Assembly (NCBI RefSeq): GCF_003096275.1
Contig: NZ_QENQ01000001.1
Coordinates: forward strand, 186,001-250,000
Reading direction: 5' to 3'
Origin: Sphingomonas pokkalii
GTDB taxonomy: Bacteria; Pseudomonadota; Alphaproteobacteria; Sphingomonadales; Sphingomonadaceae
DNA: 64,000 bases
Part shown: piece after piece, positions 1 through 8,197 of the stretch
How positions within the stretch are numbered: position 1 is the stretch's first letter
Layout: every line of letters starts with the position of its first letter
Translations under genes and position numbers: made by a program
Notes under the pieces: generated by a model
Told to the model about the DNA's origin: nothing
The model's input: only the letters and a program-made list of their open reading frames with translations
Databases searched by the model: none

Positions 1-1
1 C

Positions 2-844
2 ACTGCCGAGCAGGCCGCCGCCGTCGCCGAGAAATATGGCGCCAGGCATCACTCCACCGAGCTGGCCGATGCGCTGGCCCGCGACGACGTCGACGCAGTG
101 ATCCTCTGCACCCCCACCCAGATGCACGCCGAACAGGCGATCGCCTGCATGAACGCGGGCAAGCACGTCCAGGTCGAGATCCCGCTCGCCGACAGCTGGG
201 CGGATTCGCAGGCGGTGCTGGCCAAGCAGCAGGAAACCGGGCTGGTCTGCATGGTCGGCCATACCCGCCGCTTCAATCCCAGCCATCAATGGGTCCACAA
301 CCGCATCACCGCAGGCGAGCTGGCGGTCCAGCAGATGGACGTGCAGACCTATTTCTTCCGCCGCAAGAACATCAACGCCAAGGGCCAGCCGCGCAGCTGG
401 ACCGACCATCTGCTGTGGCACCACGCGGCGCACACGGTGGACCTGTTCACCTATCAGGCCGGCAAGATCGTCCAGGCGCATGCGGTGCAGGGGCCGATCC
501 ATCCCGAGCTGGGCATCGCGATGGACATGTCGATCCAGCTGAAGAGCGAAAGCGGGGCGATCTGCACCCTGTCGCTCAGCTTCAACAATGACGGGCCGCT
601 CGGCACCTTCTTCCGCTATATCTGCGACAACGGCACCTATATCGCCCGCTACGACGATCTGGTGGACGGCAAGGAAGCGCCGATCGACGTCAGCAAGGTC
701 GATGTGTCGATGAACGGCATCGAACTGCAGGACCGCGAATTCGTCGCGGCGATCCGCGAGGGGCGCGAGCCCAACAGCTCGGTGGGCAAGGTGTTCGATT
801 GCTACCGCGTGCTCGGCGAGCTGGAGACGCAGCTGGCGGGGTGA
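2..844 (+). CDS. ligC: 4-carboxy-2-hydroxymuconate semialdehyde dehydrogenase (LigC-like), 5' truncated by window edge
   Basis: The last 280 residues of a Gfo/Idh/MocA-family NAD(P)-dependent oxidoreductase; the Rossmann N-terminus lies left of the window. The usual EKP segment reads VEIPLADS, and WTDHLLWHHAAHTVDL follows further on; both match my memory of LigC/PmdC, which oxidise the cyclised ring-cleavage product of protocatechuate to 2-pyrone-4,6-dicarboxylate. The nearby pobA and vanA genes both make protocatechuate, which supports this role over a sugar dehydrogenase. The gene is convergent with the AraC gene, and an inverted-repeat element fills the gap between them. Family is certain; substrate is inferred from motif memory and context. 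Confidence 0.8.
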   Translation, partial: TAEQAAAVAEKYGARHHSTELADALARDDVDAVILCTPTQMHAEQAIACMNAGKHVQVEIPLADSWADSQAVLAKQQETGLVCMVGHTRRFNPSHQWVHNRITAGELAVQQMDVQTYFFRRKNINAKGQPRSWTDHLLWHHAAHTVDLFTYQAGKIVQAHAVQGPIHPELGIAMDMSIQLKSESGAICTLSLSFNNDGPLGTFFRYICDNGTYIARYDDLVDGKEAPIDVSKVDVSMNGIELQDREFVAAIREGREPNSSVGKVFDCYRVLGELETQLAG

Positions 845-852
845 GGGCGTGC

Positions 853-981
853 TATCCTCCCCCGCCAGGGGGAGGTGGCCCGCGTCAGCAGGTCGGAGGG
901 GGAGGACGTACGCCGGCCATGGTTCAGGCATCCGCCCCCTCCGTCGCCTTCGGCGCCACCTCCCCCTGGCGGGGGAGGATA
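853..981. repeat. REP-like inverted-repeat element with perfect 26-bp arms
   Basis: The arms at 853-878 and 956-981 are exact reverse complements (26 bp, beginning TATCCTCCCCCGCC). Each arm also has internal CCCCC/GGGGG symmetry, and the 77-bp centre carries a second GGAGGGGG/CCCCCTCC pair. The element fills the space between the convergent ligC-like and AraC genes, so its transcript would form a very stable stem in either direction. It probably acts as a bidirectional transcription barrier or is a mobile REP-type repeat. There is no U-run. Confidence 0.75.
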
Positions 982-991
982 CAGGGAAGCA

Positions 992-1858
992 CTATCCCGC
1001 CCGGAACCCGCGTGGCGACATCCCGACATGCCGCGCGAAGAAGCGCGAGAAATAGGCCGGGTCCTCGAAGCCGACCGCGTCGGCGATCTCGCTCACCGAG
1101 AGCTGCGAATAGAGCAGCAGCCGCCGCGCTTCGAGCAGTGCCCGCGCGTCGAGCATCGCCGCCGGGCTGCTCCCCGCCACGCGCGAACAGGCCAGCCGCA
1201 GCGCGGTGACGCTCACCCCCAGCACGCGGGCATGCACCGCCACCGGCTCGCGCAGGCGGAAACGCGCTTCGATGCGCGCCCGCAGACGCGCGACGATCTC
1301 CGCCTCCCGCCGGCTGCCCGATCCGGTGCCGCCCGCCGGCCGCGCCTGGCGCAGACTGCGCACCAGGATGGAGAGCAGCGCCGCTTCCACCGCGGCGCGC
1401 TGGCCGGGCGCGGACCAGTTGAGTTCCTGCTGCACCTCGCCGAGCGCTGCCGCGACCGCCTCGCCCCCGGCCGTGTCGAGGGCCAGCGCCTGCGGTTCGC
1501 GGAACAGCGTCTCGAGCGCATTGTCGCGGGTGGCGAGCTGCGCGAGATACGCGTCGGCGATGGTGCACACCCAGCCGCGCGACTCCGAATGCCAGGTGAA
1601 GCCATGGACGATCCCCGCCGGCACCAGTAGCAGCGCGGGCGCATCGAACGCGACCGTCTCCGCCTCCGCGGTCATCGATCCGCCGCCCTCGGCGATGAGG
1701 ATGACATGGTGGAGGTCGCGATGAAGGTGCGGGCGGATCGTCCATTCGCTGGGCCGCGAACGGTCGTCGAGGCTTTCGACATGCACAAAGCCTTCGGCGA
1801 CACTGCGCTGGGGCTCGCCATAGAGATAAAAGGCCGGGATCGGGCTACGCTCACGCAT
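992..1858 (-). CDS. AraC-family regulator, PobR/PobC type
   Basis: 288 residues: an N-terminal cupin-like effector domain (about 1-130) and a C-terminal double helix-turn-helix (about 190-288) with the family signature ending IADAVGFEDPAYFSRFF. It is transcribed divergently from pobA, the arrangement of AraC-type 4-hydroxybenzoate-responsive activators, so it probably activates pobA. I chose the ATG at 1858; an upstream in-frame start at 1951 would extend the protein into the intergenic region over a candidate operator. The effector is inferred from position only. Confidence 0.85.
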   Translation of the reverse strand: MRERSPIPAFYLYGEPQRSVAEGFVHVESLDDRSRPSEWTIRPHLHRDLHHVILIAEGGGSMTAEAETVAFDAPALLLVPAGIVHGFTWHSESRGWVCTIADAYLAQLATRDNALETLFREPQALALDTAGGEAVAAALGEVQQELNWSAPGQRAAVEAALLSILVRSLRQARPAGGTGSGSRREAEIVARLRARIEARFRLREPVAVHARVLGVSVTALRLACSRVAGSSPAAMLDARALLEARRLLLYSQLSVSEIADAVGFEDPAYFSRFFARHVGMSPRGFRAG

Positions 1859-1873
1859 TGTCGGACTGTCGCA

Positions 1874-1892
1874 TGGACGGTCGAATCGTCCA
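1874..1892. promoter_or_regulatory. candidate operator between araC-type regulator and pobA
   Basis: Inverted repeat TGGACG-N7-CGTCCA in the 116-bp divergent intergenic region, 16 bp upstream of the regulator start and about 80 bp upstream of pobA. The position would let one bound regulator act on both promoters. AraC proteins more often bind direct repeats, so this is tentative. Confidence 0.35.
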
Positions 1893-1974
1893 AGTAAAAG
1901 GTTGACCTCTCCCTCACGGTTCCCGGGCGACCGCGGCACCATCGCGTCCAACGAACAAGGATGGAGAGGCGCAT

Positions 1975-3144
1975 ATGCGTACCCAGGTTGCGATCATCGG
2001 TGCGGGCCCCGCGGGGCTGCTGCTCGGCCATTTGTTGCGGGCGGAGGGGATCGAGGTCGTCGTGGTCGAGCGCGCCACCCCCGACTATATTCTCGGCCGC
2101 ATTCGCGCCGGCGTGCTGGAGCGCACCGCCACCACGCTCATGGAGCGGATCGGCATCGCCGAGCGGATGCGCCGCGAGGGCCTGCCGCATGACGGCTTCG
2201 CGCTGGCGGACGGCGACCGGCTGATCCGCATCCCGGTGACCGAGCTCACCGGCCATCATGTGCTGGTCTATGGCCAGACCGAGCTGACCCGCGACCTGAT
2301 GGACACCGCCCCCGAACGCGGCCTGCAGGTGATCTACGAGGCGGCCGATGTCGCGCTGCACGATGTCGAGGGCGACGCGCCGTATGTCACCTACACCAAG
2401 GACGGCCTGGCGGAACGGATCGACGCCGCCTTTATCTGCGGGTGCGACGGGTTTCACGGCCCCTCGCGCAAGGCGATCCCGGCCAGCGTCGGCACGGCGT
2501 TCGAGAAAGTCTATCCGTTCGGCTGGCTCGGCATTCTCGCCGATGTGCCACCGTGCGACCATGAGCTGATCTACGCCAATCACGACCGCGGCTTCGCGCT
2601 CGCCTCGATGCGCTCGGCGACGCGTAGCCGCTACTATATCCAGGTGTCGCTCGACGAGAAGCTGGAGGACTGGCCCGACGATCGGCTGTGGGACGAACTG
2701 GCGGTGCGGCTGGGGCCGGAGGCGGCGGCGAACCTCACCCGCGGGCCGGCGCTGGAAAAGTCGATCGCGCCGCTGCGCTCGTTCGTGTTCGAGCCGATGC
2801 GCCATGGCCGGTTGCTGCTCGCCGGCGACAGCGCGCATATCGTGCCGCCCACCGGCGCCAAGGGGCTCAATCTCGCCGCGTCGGACGTGCACTATCTGTC
2901 CGAAGCGCTGGTCCGCCACTTCAAGGCGGGCGATCAGGACGCGATCGGCGGATATTCGCAAAAGGCGCTCGCCCGGGTCTGGAAATCGGAGCGCTTCTCG
3001 TGGCAACTGACCAAGCTGATGCATCGTTTCCCGGATAACGATGCGTTCGATCGCCGGATGCAGCTGGCCGACCTGGACTATATCGCCACGTCGCGCGCGG
3101 CCCAGACGACGATCGCCGAAAACTATGTAGGATTGCCGCTCTGA
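1975..3144 (+). CDS. pobA: 4-hydroxybenzoate 3-monooxygenase
   Basis: 389 residues, against about 394 for the Pseudomonas enzyme. This FAD- and NAD(P)H-dependent flavoprotein hydroxylates 4-hydroxybenzoate to protocatechuate. Visible are the N-terminal dinucleotide-binding motif GAGPAG (residues 9-14), the RIRAGVLE segment, CDGFHG, the FAD-binding GDSAHIVPPTGAKGLNLA and the conserved ending IAENYVGLP. The start at 1975 follows a GGAGAGG ribosome-binding site. The aldo/keto reductase begins 2 bases after the stop, so the two are co-transcribed. Product feeds the protocatechuate 4,5-cleavage route suggested by the ligC-like gene. Confidence 0.97.
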   Translation: MRTQVAIIGAGPAGLLLGHLLRAEGIEVVVVERATPDYILGRIRAGVLERTATTLMERIGIAERMRREGLPHDGFALADGDRLIRIPVTELTGHHVLVYGQTELTRDLMDTAPERGLQVIYEAADVALHDVEGDAPYVTYTKDGLAERIDAAFICGCDGFHGPSRKAIPASVGTAFEKVYPFGWLGILADVPPCDHELIYANHDRGFALASMRSATRSRYYIQVSLDEKLEDWPDDRLWDELAVRLGPEAAANLTRGPALEKSIAPLRSFVFEPMRHGRLLLAGDSAHIVPPTGAKGLNLAASDVHYLSEALVRHFKAGDQDAIGGYSQKALARVWKSERFSWQLTKLMHRFPDNDAFDRRMQLADLDYIATSRAAQTTIAENYVGLPL

Positions 3145-3146
3145 CC

Positions 3147-4160
3147 ATGCCGACGCTACCCACCCGCACCATCGGCCCCTTCACCGTCTCGGCGATCGGG
3201 CTCGGTTGCATGAACCTCAGCCACGCCTATCTGCCGCGCCCCGATGCGGCCGAGGCGGAGCGGCTGCTGCTGCATGCGCTGGATGCGGGGATCACGTTCC
3301 TGGATACCGCCGCGCTCTACGGCTTCGGCGCGAACGAGGAACTGCTGGGGCGCAGCGTGATGCACCGGCGCGACGCGTTCGTGCTGGCCAGCAAATGCGT
3401 GCTCGGCGAAATCGATGGCAAGCGCGGGCTGGACGGCTCACCGGCCGCGATCACGCGGGTGCTGGAGGATTCGCTCCGCCGGCTACGCACCGATCATATC
3501 GATCTCTATTACATGCACCGGCTAGACCCGAACGTGCCGATCGAGGAGTCGGTCGGCGCGCTGGCGCGCGCGGTGGAGGCGGGCAAGATCCGCGCGATCG
3601 GCCTGTCCGAAATGTCGGCGGCGACGCTGCGACGGGCGCACGCCGTGCATCCGATCGCGGCGATGCAGACCGAATATTCGCCCTGGACGCGCAACCCCGA
3701 AATCGCAGTGCTCGATGCCTGTGCAGAGCTGGGGACAGGGTTCGTCGCCTTCTCGCCGGTGGCGCGGGGGCTGCTCGCCGGCGGCGTGGGTGCTGCGGGC
3801 GTGCCACAGGGCGATCTTCGCGGCGGCATGCCGCGCTTCCAGGGCGAGAACCTGGCCCGCAACCTCGAGCTGGCGGCGCGCTTCCGGGCGATCGCCGAGG
3901 CGGCCGGGTGCACCATGGCCCAGCTGTGCATGGCCTGGGTGCTCTCGCGCCGCGATTTCGTGGTGCCGATCCCGGGGACGACGCGGATCGATCACCTCGA
4001 CGATCTGCTCGGCACCTTCGCGCACCCGGTTTCCGCGGAGTTGCTGGCGCAGGTCGACGCGCTTTATCCCCCCAACGCGGCCGCTGGGGCACGCTATGCC
4101 GCCGACGCGCAGGCGCAGGTCGACACCGAAGTGTGGGACGACGAACCGCTGGCGTCGTAA
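3147..4160 (+). CDS. aldo/keto reductase
   Basis: 337 residues of the aldo/keto reductase barrel. The catalytic tetrad is readable: D53 and Y58 (FLDTAALYG), K83 (ASKC) and H124 (YYMHRL). The C-terminal NADPH-binding segment VPIPGTTR is present. It follows pobA by 2 bases, so it is expressed with it. Reduction of an aromatic aldehyde or quinone would make sense in this operon, but that is inference; no substrate can be read from sequence. It is convergent with vanR, leaving 7 bp between stops and no room for a terminator. Confidence 0.85.
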   Translation: MPTLPTRTIGPFTVSAIGLGCMNLSHAYLPRPDAAEAERLLLHALDAGITFLDTAALYGFGANEELLGRSVMHRRDAFVLASKCVLGEIDGKRGLDGSPAAITRVLEDSLRRLRTDHIDLYYMHRLDPNVPIEESVGALARAVEAGKIRAIGLSEMSAATLRRAHAVHPIAAMQTEYSPWTRNPEIAVLDACAELGTGFVAFSPVARGLLAGGVGAAGVPQGDLRGGMPRFQGENLARNLELAARFRAIAEAAGCTMAQLCMAWVLSRRDFVVPIPGTTRIDHLDDLLGTFAHPVSAELLAQVDALYPPNAAAGARYAADAQAQVDTEVWDDEPLAS

Positions 4161-4167
4161 CGGCGCG

Positions 4168-4857
4168 TTACCCCGCCAGCATCCGAAACGCCTTGCGATT
4201 GGCAACGGCGGCACCGGCATGGCCACGCATCAGCCGCTCGGCCTTGTCGGCATCGCCGGAGCGCATGGCGTCGAACACCGCGTGATGCTCGCGGTGCGCG
4301 GCCGAGAGGTGGACATATTCGCCTTCCAGATCCTCCCAGTCGAGTGCCAGCGCCGCCGCCGAAGCAAAGGGCAGATGGTTGTTGCGCGCCAGTGCCAGTG
4401 CGATGGAAGGGTTGCCGCTGGCCGCGATAAGCAGATCGTGAAACGCGAGGTTGTAGCGATAGAATCCGTCCAGATCGCCATCGACAAGATGTCCCTTGGC
4501 GAACAGCGCATCGCCTTCGGCAAGGATGGCGCCGAAGCGCGTCGCCTCGTCGGCGGTCAGGCCGCGCTCGGTGACCCGGCGCGCCGCCAGCCCTTCCAGC
4601 ACGCCGCGGACTTCGATCGCGCCGGTGATCGCCGCGGCATCGACGGCGCTGGGCGTATAGCCCCGCGCGCCCAGCTTCACCACCAGCCCTTCATGCTCCA
4701 GCGCGCGCAACGCGGTGCGCACCGGCATGCGCGATACACCGAGCGCCTCCGCGGTGGGAATCTCGGCAATGCGGTCACCCGGCTGGATCGTCCCGTCGGC
4801 GATCATCCGGCGGAGCGCGACCAGCACCTGCTGGCCCGGCTTTGCAGGCTTTTCCAT
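4168..4857 (-). CDS. vanR: GntR-family (FadR subfamily) transcriptional repressor, VanR-like
   Basis: 229 residues: a winged helix (about 8-75, with VSRMPVRTALRALEHEGLV) and an FCD effector domain whose metal/ligand histidines appear in NLAFHDLL, REHHAVF and MRGHAG. It lies 41 bp downstream of vanA on the same strand, so vanA-vanR form an operon. The palindrome at 6015-6028 in the vanA promoter matches the VanR operator known from Caulobacter, which supports a vanillate-relieved, self-controlled repressor. Confidence 0.85.
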   Translation of the reverse strand: MEKPAKPGQQVLVALRRMIADGTIQPGDRIAEIPTAEALGVSRMPVRTALRALEHEGLVVKLGARGYTPSAVDAAAITGAIEVRGVLEGLAARRVTERGLTADEATRFGAILAEGDALFAKGHLVDGDLDGFYRYNLAFHDLLIAASGNPSIALALARNNHLPFASAAALALDWEDLEGEYVHLSAAHREHHAVFDAMRSGDADKAERLMRGHAGAAVANRKAFRMLAG

Positions 4858-4898
4858 CGTGCCCGCTTAAAGCACCGCCGGGCCCGCGGGCCAAGGGG

Positions 4899-5987
4899 TC
4901 AGGCAGCCGGTTCCACCTCGGGCGCGCGTTCGGCGGCGATGGCGCGATCGATCAACAACCGCGAGCGCACGCCGCCGGCATCGATGTTGAGCTTCATCAG
5001 CTTGCGCTCCGGATAGCGCAGCAGATTGGCCTGTTGCCGTTCCAGCATCTCCAGATCCTCGCCGAAGATCGTGCCCTGGCCGGTGCGGATCGTATCGGTC
5101 AGCGCGGTATCGGCCACGGCAAAGCGCCGCGCCATGCCCCAGAAATAATGGTGCGAGGTCTCGGTCTCGGGGGTGATGAAGTCGACGACGGTACTCGATG
5201 CCTTCCAGCGATCCTCGGCGTGATAGCCGCCCTTTCCCTGCAGCGCGACGCCCACTTCGATCAGCACATGGCTGGGCAAGGTGAAACGACAGATCTGCCA
5301 GCGATCGACCGGCTGGTCGTCGGGCAGGCCGGCGCCGCGCAGCGCCATCTTCCAGAAGGGCGGCGCCTCGATTCCGTCCATGAACCGGCGCGTGACGACC
5401 TGTTCACCCTCGATCAGCGTTTCGACCGGCGCCTCGTCGATTTCCTTCTGGCCGATGCTGGTGCTGTGGACGTAGGTTTCGTGGGTCAGGTCCATCAGAT
5501 TGTCGACCATCAGCCGATAGTCGCAGTTGATATGGTAATAGCCGCCGCCATAGGCCCATTCGGGGCTTTCCGCCCATTCGAGATGGTGGAGCTTGCCCGG
5601 GTCCGCGGTTTCGAAATCGCCGGGCCACACCCAGATAAAGCCATAGCGCTCGATCACGGCAAAGCGGCGGACGCCGGCGAACTTCTCCACCCGCTGCCCG
5701 GGCATCGAGGTCGCGCGGCCGGCACAGCCCATCACCAGCCCATGATAGCCACAGACCAGTTCGCCATCGCGGACGAAGCCGAGCGAGAGCGGCGCGCCGC
5801 GATGGGGGCAGAAGTCCTCGAGGGCCGTCACCTGCCCTTCGGCATTGCGAAAGAACACCATGGGCGCGGCGCAGATCGTCCGGCCCAGCGGACGATCGGC
5901 AAGCTCGCTGGACGCCGCGGCGACATACCAGGCGTGCAGGGGCCAGGTGGTGGCGGAGCGATCGGGGGACTGCTTCGACGGAATCAT
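4899..5987 (-). CDS. vanA: vanillate O-demethylase, oxygenase subunit
   Basis: 362 residues of a Rieske non-haem iron ring hydroxylase that converts vanillate to protocatechuate plus formaldehyde. The Rieske centre is C60-x-H62 and C79-x2-H82. The mononuclear iron site is visible as N163-LMD-LTH169-ETYVH174. I prefer the ATG at 5987, preceded by GGAGAGG; an ATG at 5999 is in frame but would place that site inside the gene. No ferredoxin-type reductase (vanB) lies in the window, so electrons must come from a reductase elsewhere. First gene of vanA-vanR. Confidence 0.9.
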   Translation of the reverse strand: MIPSKQSPDRSATTWPLHAWYVAAASSELADRPLGRTICAAPMVFFRNAEGQVTALEDFCPHRGAPLSLGFVRDGELVCGYHGLVMGCAGRATSMPGQRVEKFAGVRRFAVIERYGFIWVWPGDFETADPGKLHHLEWAESPEWAYGGGYYHINCDYRLMVDNLMDLTHETYVHSTSIGQKEIDEAPVETLIEGEQVVTRRFMDGIEAPPFWKMALRGAGLPDDQPVDRWQICRFTLPSHVLIEVGVALQGKGGYHAEDRWKASSTVVDFITPETETSHHYFWGMARRFAVADTALTDTIRTGQGTIFGEDLEMLERQQANLLRYPERKLMKLNIDAGGVRSRLLIDRAIAAERAPEVEPAA

Positions 5988-6014
5988 CTGCCTCTCCATG
6001 GCCTATCGCCGCTT

Positions 6015-6028
6015 TATTGGATCCAATA
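6015..6028. promoter_or_regulatory. VanR operator
   Basis: A perfect 14-bp palindrome, TATTGGATCCAATA, whose core ATTGGATCCAAT is the operator bound by Caulobacter VanR (from memory). It lies 28 bp upstream of the vanA start and overlaps the -10 element, where bound repressor would block RNA polymerase. Confidence 0.85.
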
Positions 6029-6053
6029 CAGGCGAGATTGCGATGCTTGTCAA
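6025..6053 (-). promoter_or_regulatory. vanA promoter (-35/-10)
   Basis: Read on the minus strand: TTGACA at 6053-6048, a 17-bp spacer, then TGTATT at 6030-6025. This is a near-ideal housekeeping promoter, with the -10 embedded in the VanR palindrome, giving a start of transcription near 6018. Confidence 0.7.
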
Positions 6054-6241
6054 GCAGGTCGGTGGCGCAATCACGCGCCAGCACCCGTACGTTGGGCCTT
6101 GTTTTGCCGGGTCTGGAAGCTATTCCGATGCCACCATGCCACGCGATCCATCCCGGCGGGCGCCTGCCCGATCGCGCGCACGGCGCCGCATCCGTCGATC
6201 CACGCGAAACCGTCTCTCTGCGGGCCGCGTTGAAGGCGCCC

Positions 6242-7036
6242 ATGCGTAAGGATCAGGACGTGCGGGAAGGCAGGACCCCTCCCCGGCTGGCATTGCCGGA
6301 TGTGACGTTGTGCGCGGTCACCTCGGCCAATGTGGCGGCAACGATCGCCGCCATGGAGGCGTGCACCGCCAAGATCGATTTCGGTGCCGCGATCCTGCTT
6401 ACCGACAGCGCAGTGCGCATCGATCACCCGGCGATCGAGGTGCGTTCGATCCCCCGCCTTGTTTCCACCGCCGCCTATTCCACCTTCCTTCTCCGCCATC
6501 TGCTGCCGCATATCGCAACCTCCCACTGCCTCGTCGTGCAATGGGACGGCCACGTCCTCGATGCGGCGCGATGGCAAGAAGCGTTCCTCGAATTCGATTA
6601 TATCGGCGCGCGCTGGCCGCAATTCGGCGATGGCAGCGATGTCGGCAATGGCGGCTTCTCCTTGCGCAGCCGCAGGTTGCTGCAGCTTTGCGCCGCATCC
6701 GAATTCGACGGCCATCACCCCGAGGACGTGGCGATCTGCCGCACCAACCGCGCCTGGCTCGAGGCGCAGGGGATTCGCTTCGCCCCCGGGGCGCTGGCTG
6801 ATGCTTTCTCGACCGAGCGCGCCGGCACGCTCGATCACAGCTTCGGCTATCACGGCGCGTTCAACATGCCGAAGGCACTGGGCGCGCAGCGATTCTGGGA
6901 CATCTACCGCACGCTCGATGCCCATGGTTCGGTCTGGTACGATTTCTGGCGCATCCTGCTGGGGGTGCTTCCGGGCAGGGGCGGGATTTCCCGCGGCCTG
7001 CGGCTGGCCCGGGATCGCATCCGCTCCGCCAGATAG
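6242..7036 (+). CDS. DUF5672 family protein, glycosyltransferase-like
   Basis: 264 residues matching the DUF5672 pattern: a central WDGHVLD stretch, FDYIGARW and VGNGGFSLRSR. Glycosyltransferase-like folds often use such DxH and NGGFSLR segments for nucleotide-sugar and metal binding, so transfer of a sugar to a surface glycan is plausible but unproven. I chose the ATG at 6242; the open frame extends upstream to 6017 through the van promoter region, which has no family similarity. A PhyH dioxygenase gene follows after 17 bases, suggesting co-transcription. Confidence 0.75.
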   Translation: MRKDQDVREGRTPPRLALPDVTLCAVTSANVAATIAAMEACTAKIDFGAAILLTDSAVRIDHPAIEVRSIPRLVSTAAYSTFLLRHLLPHIATSHCLVVQWDGHVLDAARWQEAFLEFDYIGARWPQFGDGSDVGNGGFSLRSRRLLQLCAASEFDGHHPEDVAICRTNRAWLEAQGIRFAPGALADAFSTERAGTLDHSFGYHGAFNMPKALGAQRFWDIYRTLDAHGSVWYDFWRILLGVLPGRGGISRGLRLARDRIRSAR

Positions 7037-7053
7037 GGCTTTATGCGGCATCG

Positions 7054-8016
7054 GTGGATGGTGTAGGCGGCTGCGATGGGAATGGTTCTGTGAACAATCC
7101 GCTGCCGGGCTTGCCGCTGATCGAATCGCCGCTGTTCGAATCCCTCAAGTCGACGATCGCGACGACTCCCGAAGAAGCGCGTATCGCCACCAGCCTGCAT
7201 GAACGGGGCTATGCGGTGTTCGACTTTCCCGATGCCGATCTCGATGCCCGTATAGATCGGATCAAGGCCAATCTCGCGCCGCGCTACGGGATCGATTTCG
7301 AAAGCCCGGATAGCGACAAGACGTTGGGAGAGCGCCGCATCCAGGATGCCTGGACCTTCGACGACGATGTCCGCGCGATCGCGGGCAACGCCGCCGTTCT
7401 GGATCTGCTTGGCCGCCTGTACGGCCGCCGCGCCTTCCCGTTCCAGACGCTGAACTTCCCGGTCGGCACCCAGCAGGAGGCGCATTCGGATTCGGTGCAT
7501 TTTTCCAGCCTGCCCGAACGCTTCATGTGCGGGGTCTGGCTGGCGATGGAAGATGTGGGGCCGGATGCCGGCCCGCTCTTCTATCTGCCCGGCTCGCACC
7601 GATGGCCGATCATGACGAATGCACTGATCGGCCGAAAGGGACATGGCGTGCCGCTGGAATCGGCGCAGCATCCCTATGGCGCCGCCTGGGATGCCTTGCA
7701 GCAGGCATATGGCCTCCAGCCGGAGCCGTTTATCGCACGGCGCGGACAGGCGCTGATCTGGTCTGCGAATCTGCTGCATGGCGGAATGCCGCAGACCGAT
7801 CCGCGCAGGACCCGCTGGTCGCAAGTGACCCATTATTATTTCGACGACTGCATCTACTACACGCCGGCATTTTCCGACGAGCATCTCGGCAAGCTGCAGT
7901 TGCGGGAGCCTGTCGCGATCCATGACGGAACGACGCGACCGAACAGCTATCAGGGCGAGCCGCTGCCGAAACCGCAACGCAAGCGGCGCGGGCTCCGGCG
8001 GCTCTTTTCCCGCTAG
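7054..8016 (+). CDS. phytanoyl-CoA dioxygenase (PhyH) family protein
   Basis: 320 residues of an Fe(II)/2-oxoglutarate oxygenase. The metal triad is H144-x-D146 (EAHSDSVHF) and H242 (NLLHGGMP), with arginines 251-254 for 2-oxoglutarate. Sequences like YLPGSHRWP are typical of PhyH proteins acting on small molecules or glycan precursors. The true start may be the GTG at 7090 (VNNPLPGL). It follows the DUF5672 gene by 17 bases. Its substrate is unknown; the pairing suggests hydroxylation of a glycan or metabolite handled by the partner. Confidence 0.8.
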   Translation: MDGVGGCDGNGSVNNPLPGLPLIESPLFESLKSTIATTPEEARIATSLHERGYAVFDFPDADLDARIDRIKANLAPRYGIDFESPDSDKTLGERRIQDAWTFDDDVRAIAGNAAVLDLLGRLYGRRAFPFQTLNFPVGTQQEAHSDSVHFSSLPERFMCGVWLAMEDVGPDAGPLFYLPGSHRWPIMTNALIGRKGHGVPLESAQHPYGAAWDALQQAYGLQPEPFIARRGQALIWSANLLHGGMPQTDPRRTRWSQVTHYYFDDCIYYTPAFSDEHLGKLQLREPVAIHDGTTRPNSYQGEPLPKPQRKRRGLRRLFSR

Positions 8017-8047
8017 AGAGCGTTTTCACCTTGGGCGAAGACGCTCT
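8017..8047. terminator. weak hairpin downstream of PhyH gene
   Basis: AGAGCGT (8017-8023) pairs with ACGCTCT (8041-8047) right after the PhyH stop codon. The loop is 17 nt and there is no U-run, so it is at best part of the termination region with the next, larger hairpin. Confidence 0.3.
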
Positions 8048-8061
8048 ACGTTGGTGATTGC

Positions 8062-8107
8062 CGCATTTTCCGAGCCGTTGACCGTAAACGCTCAACTTGA
8101 AAATGCG
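8062..8107. terminator. inverted repeat between convergent PhyH gene and ssb
   Basis: CGCATTTTC (8062-8070) is an exact reverse complement of GAAAATGCG (8099-8107), with a further GTTGA/TCAAC pair inside. It lies between convergent genes. The TTTTC/GAAAA arm could supply a U-rich side in one direction, so a bidirectional terminator is likely. Confidence 0.5.
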
Positions 8108-8197
8108 CCAGGATCGGCCCGGCTGCCACGCTCGGTCGCCCGGCGCTGTCAGGCGTAGCAACCGGTCGGAGCGTCAGCGGACCGACCCCAGGACCGC

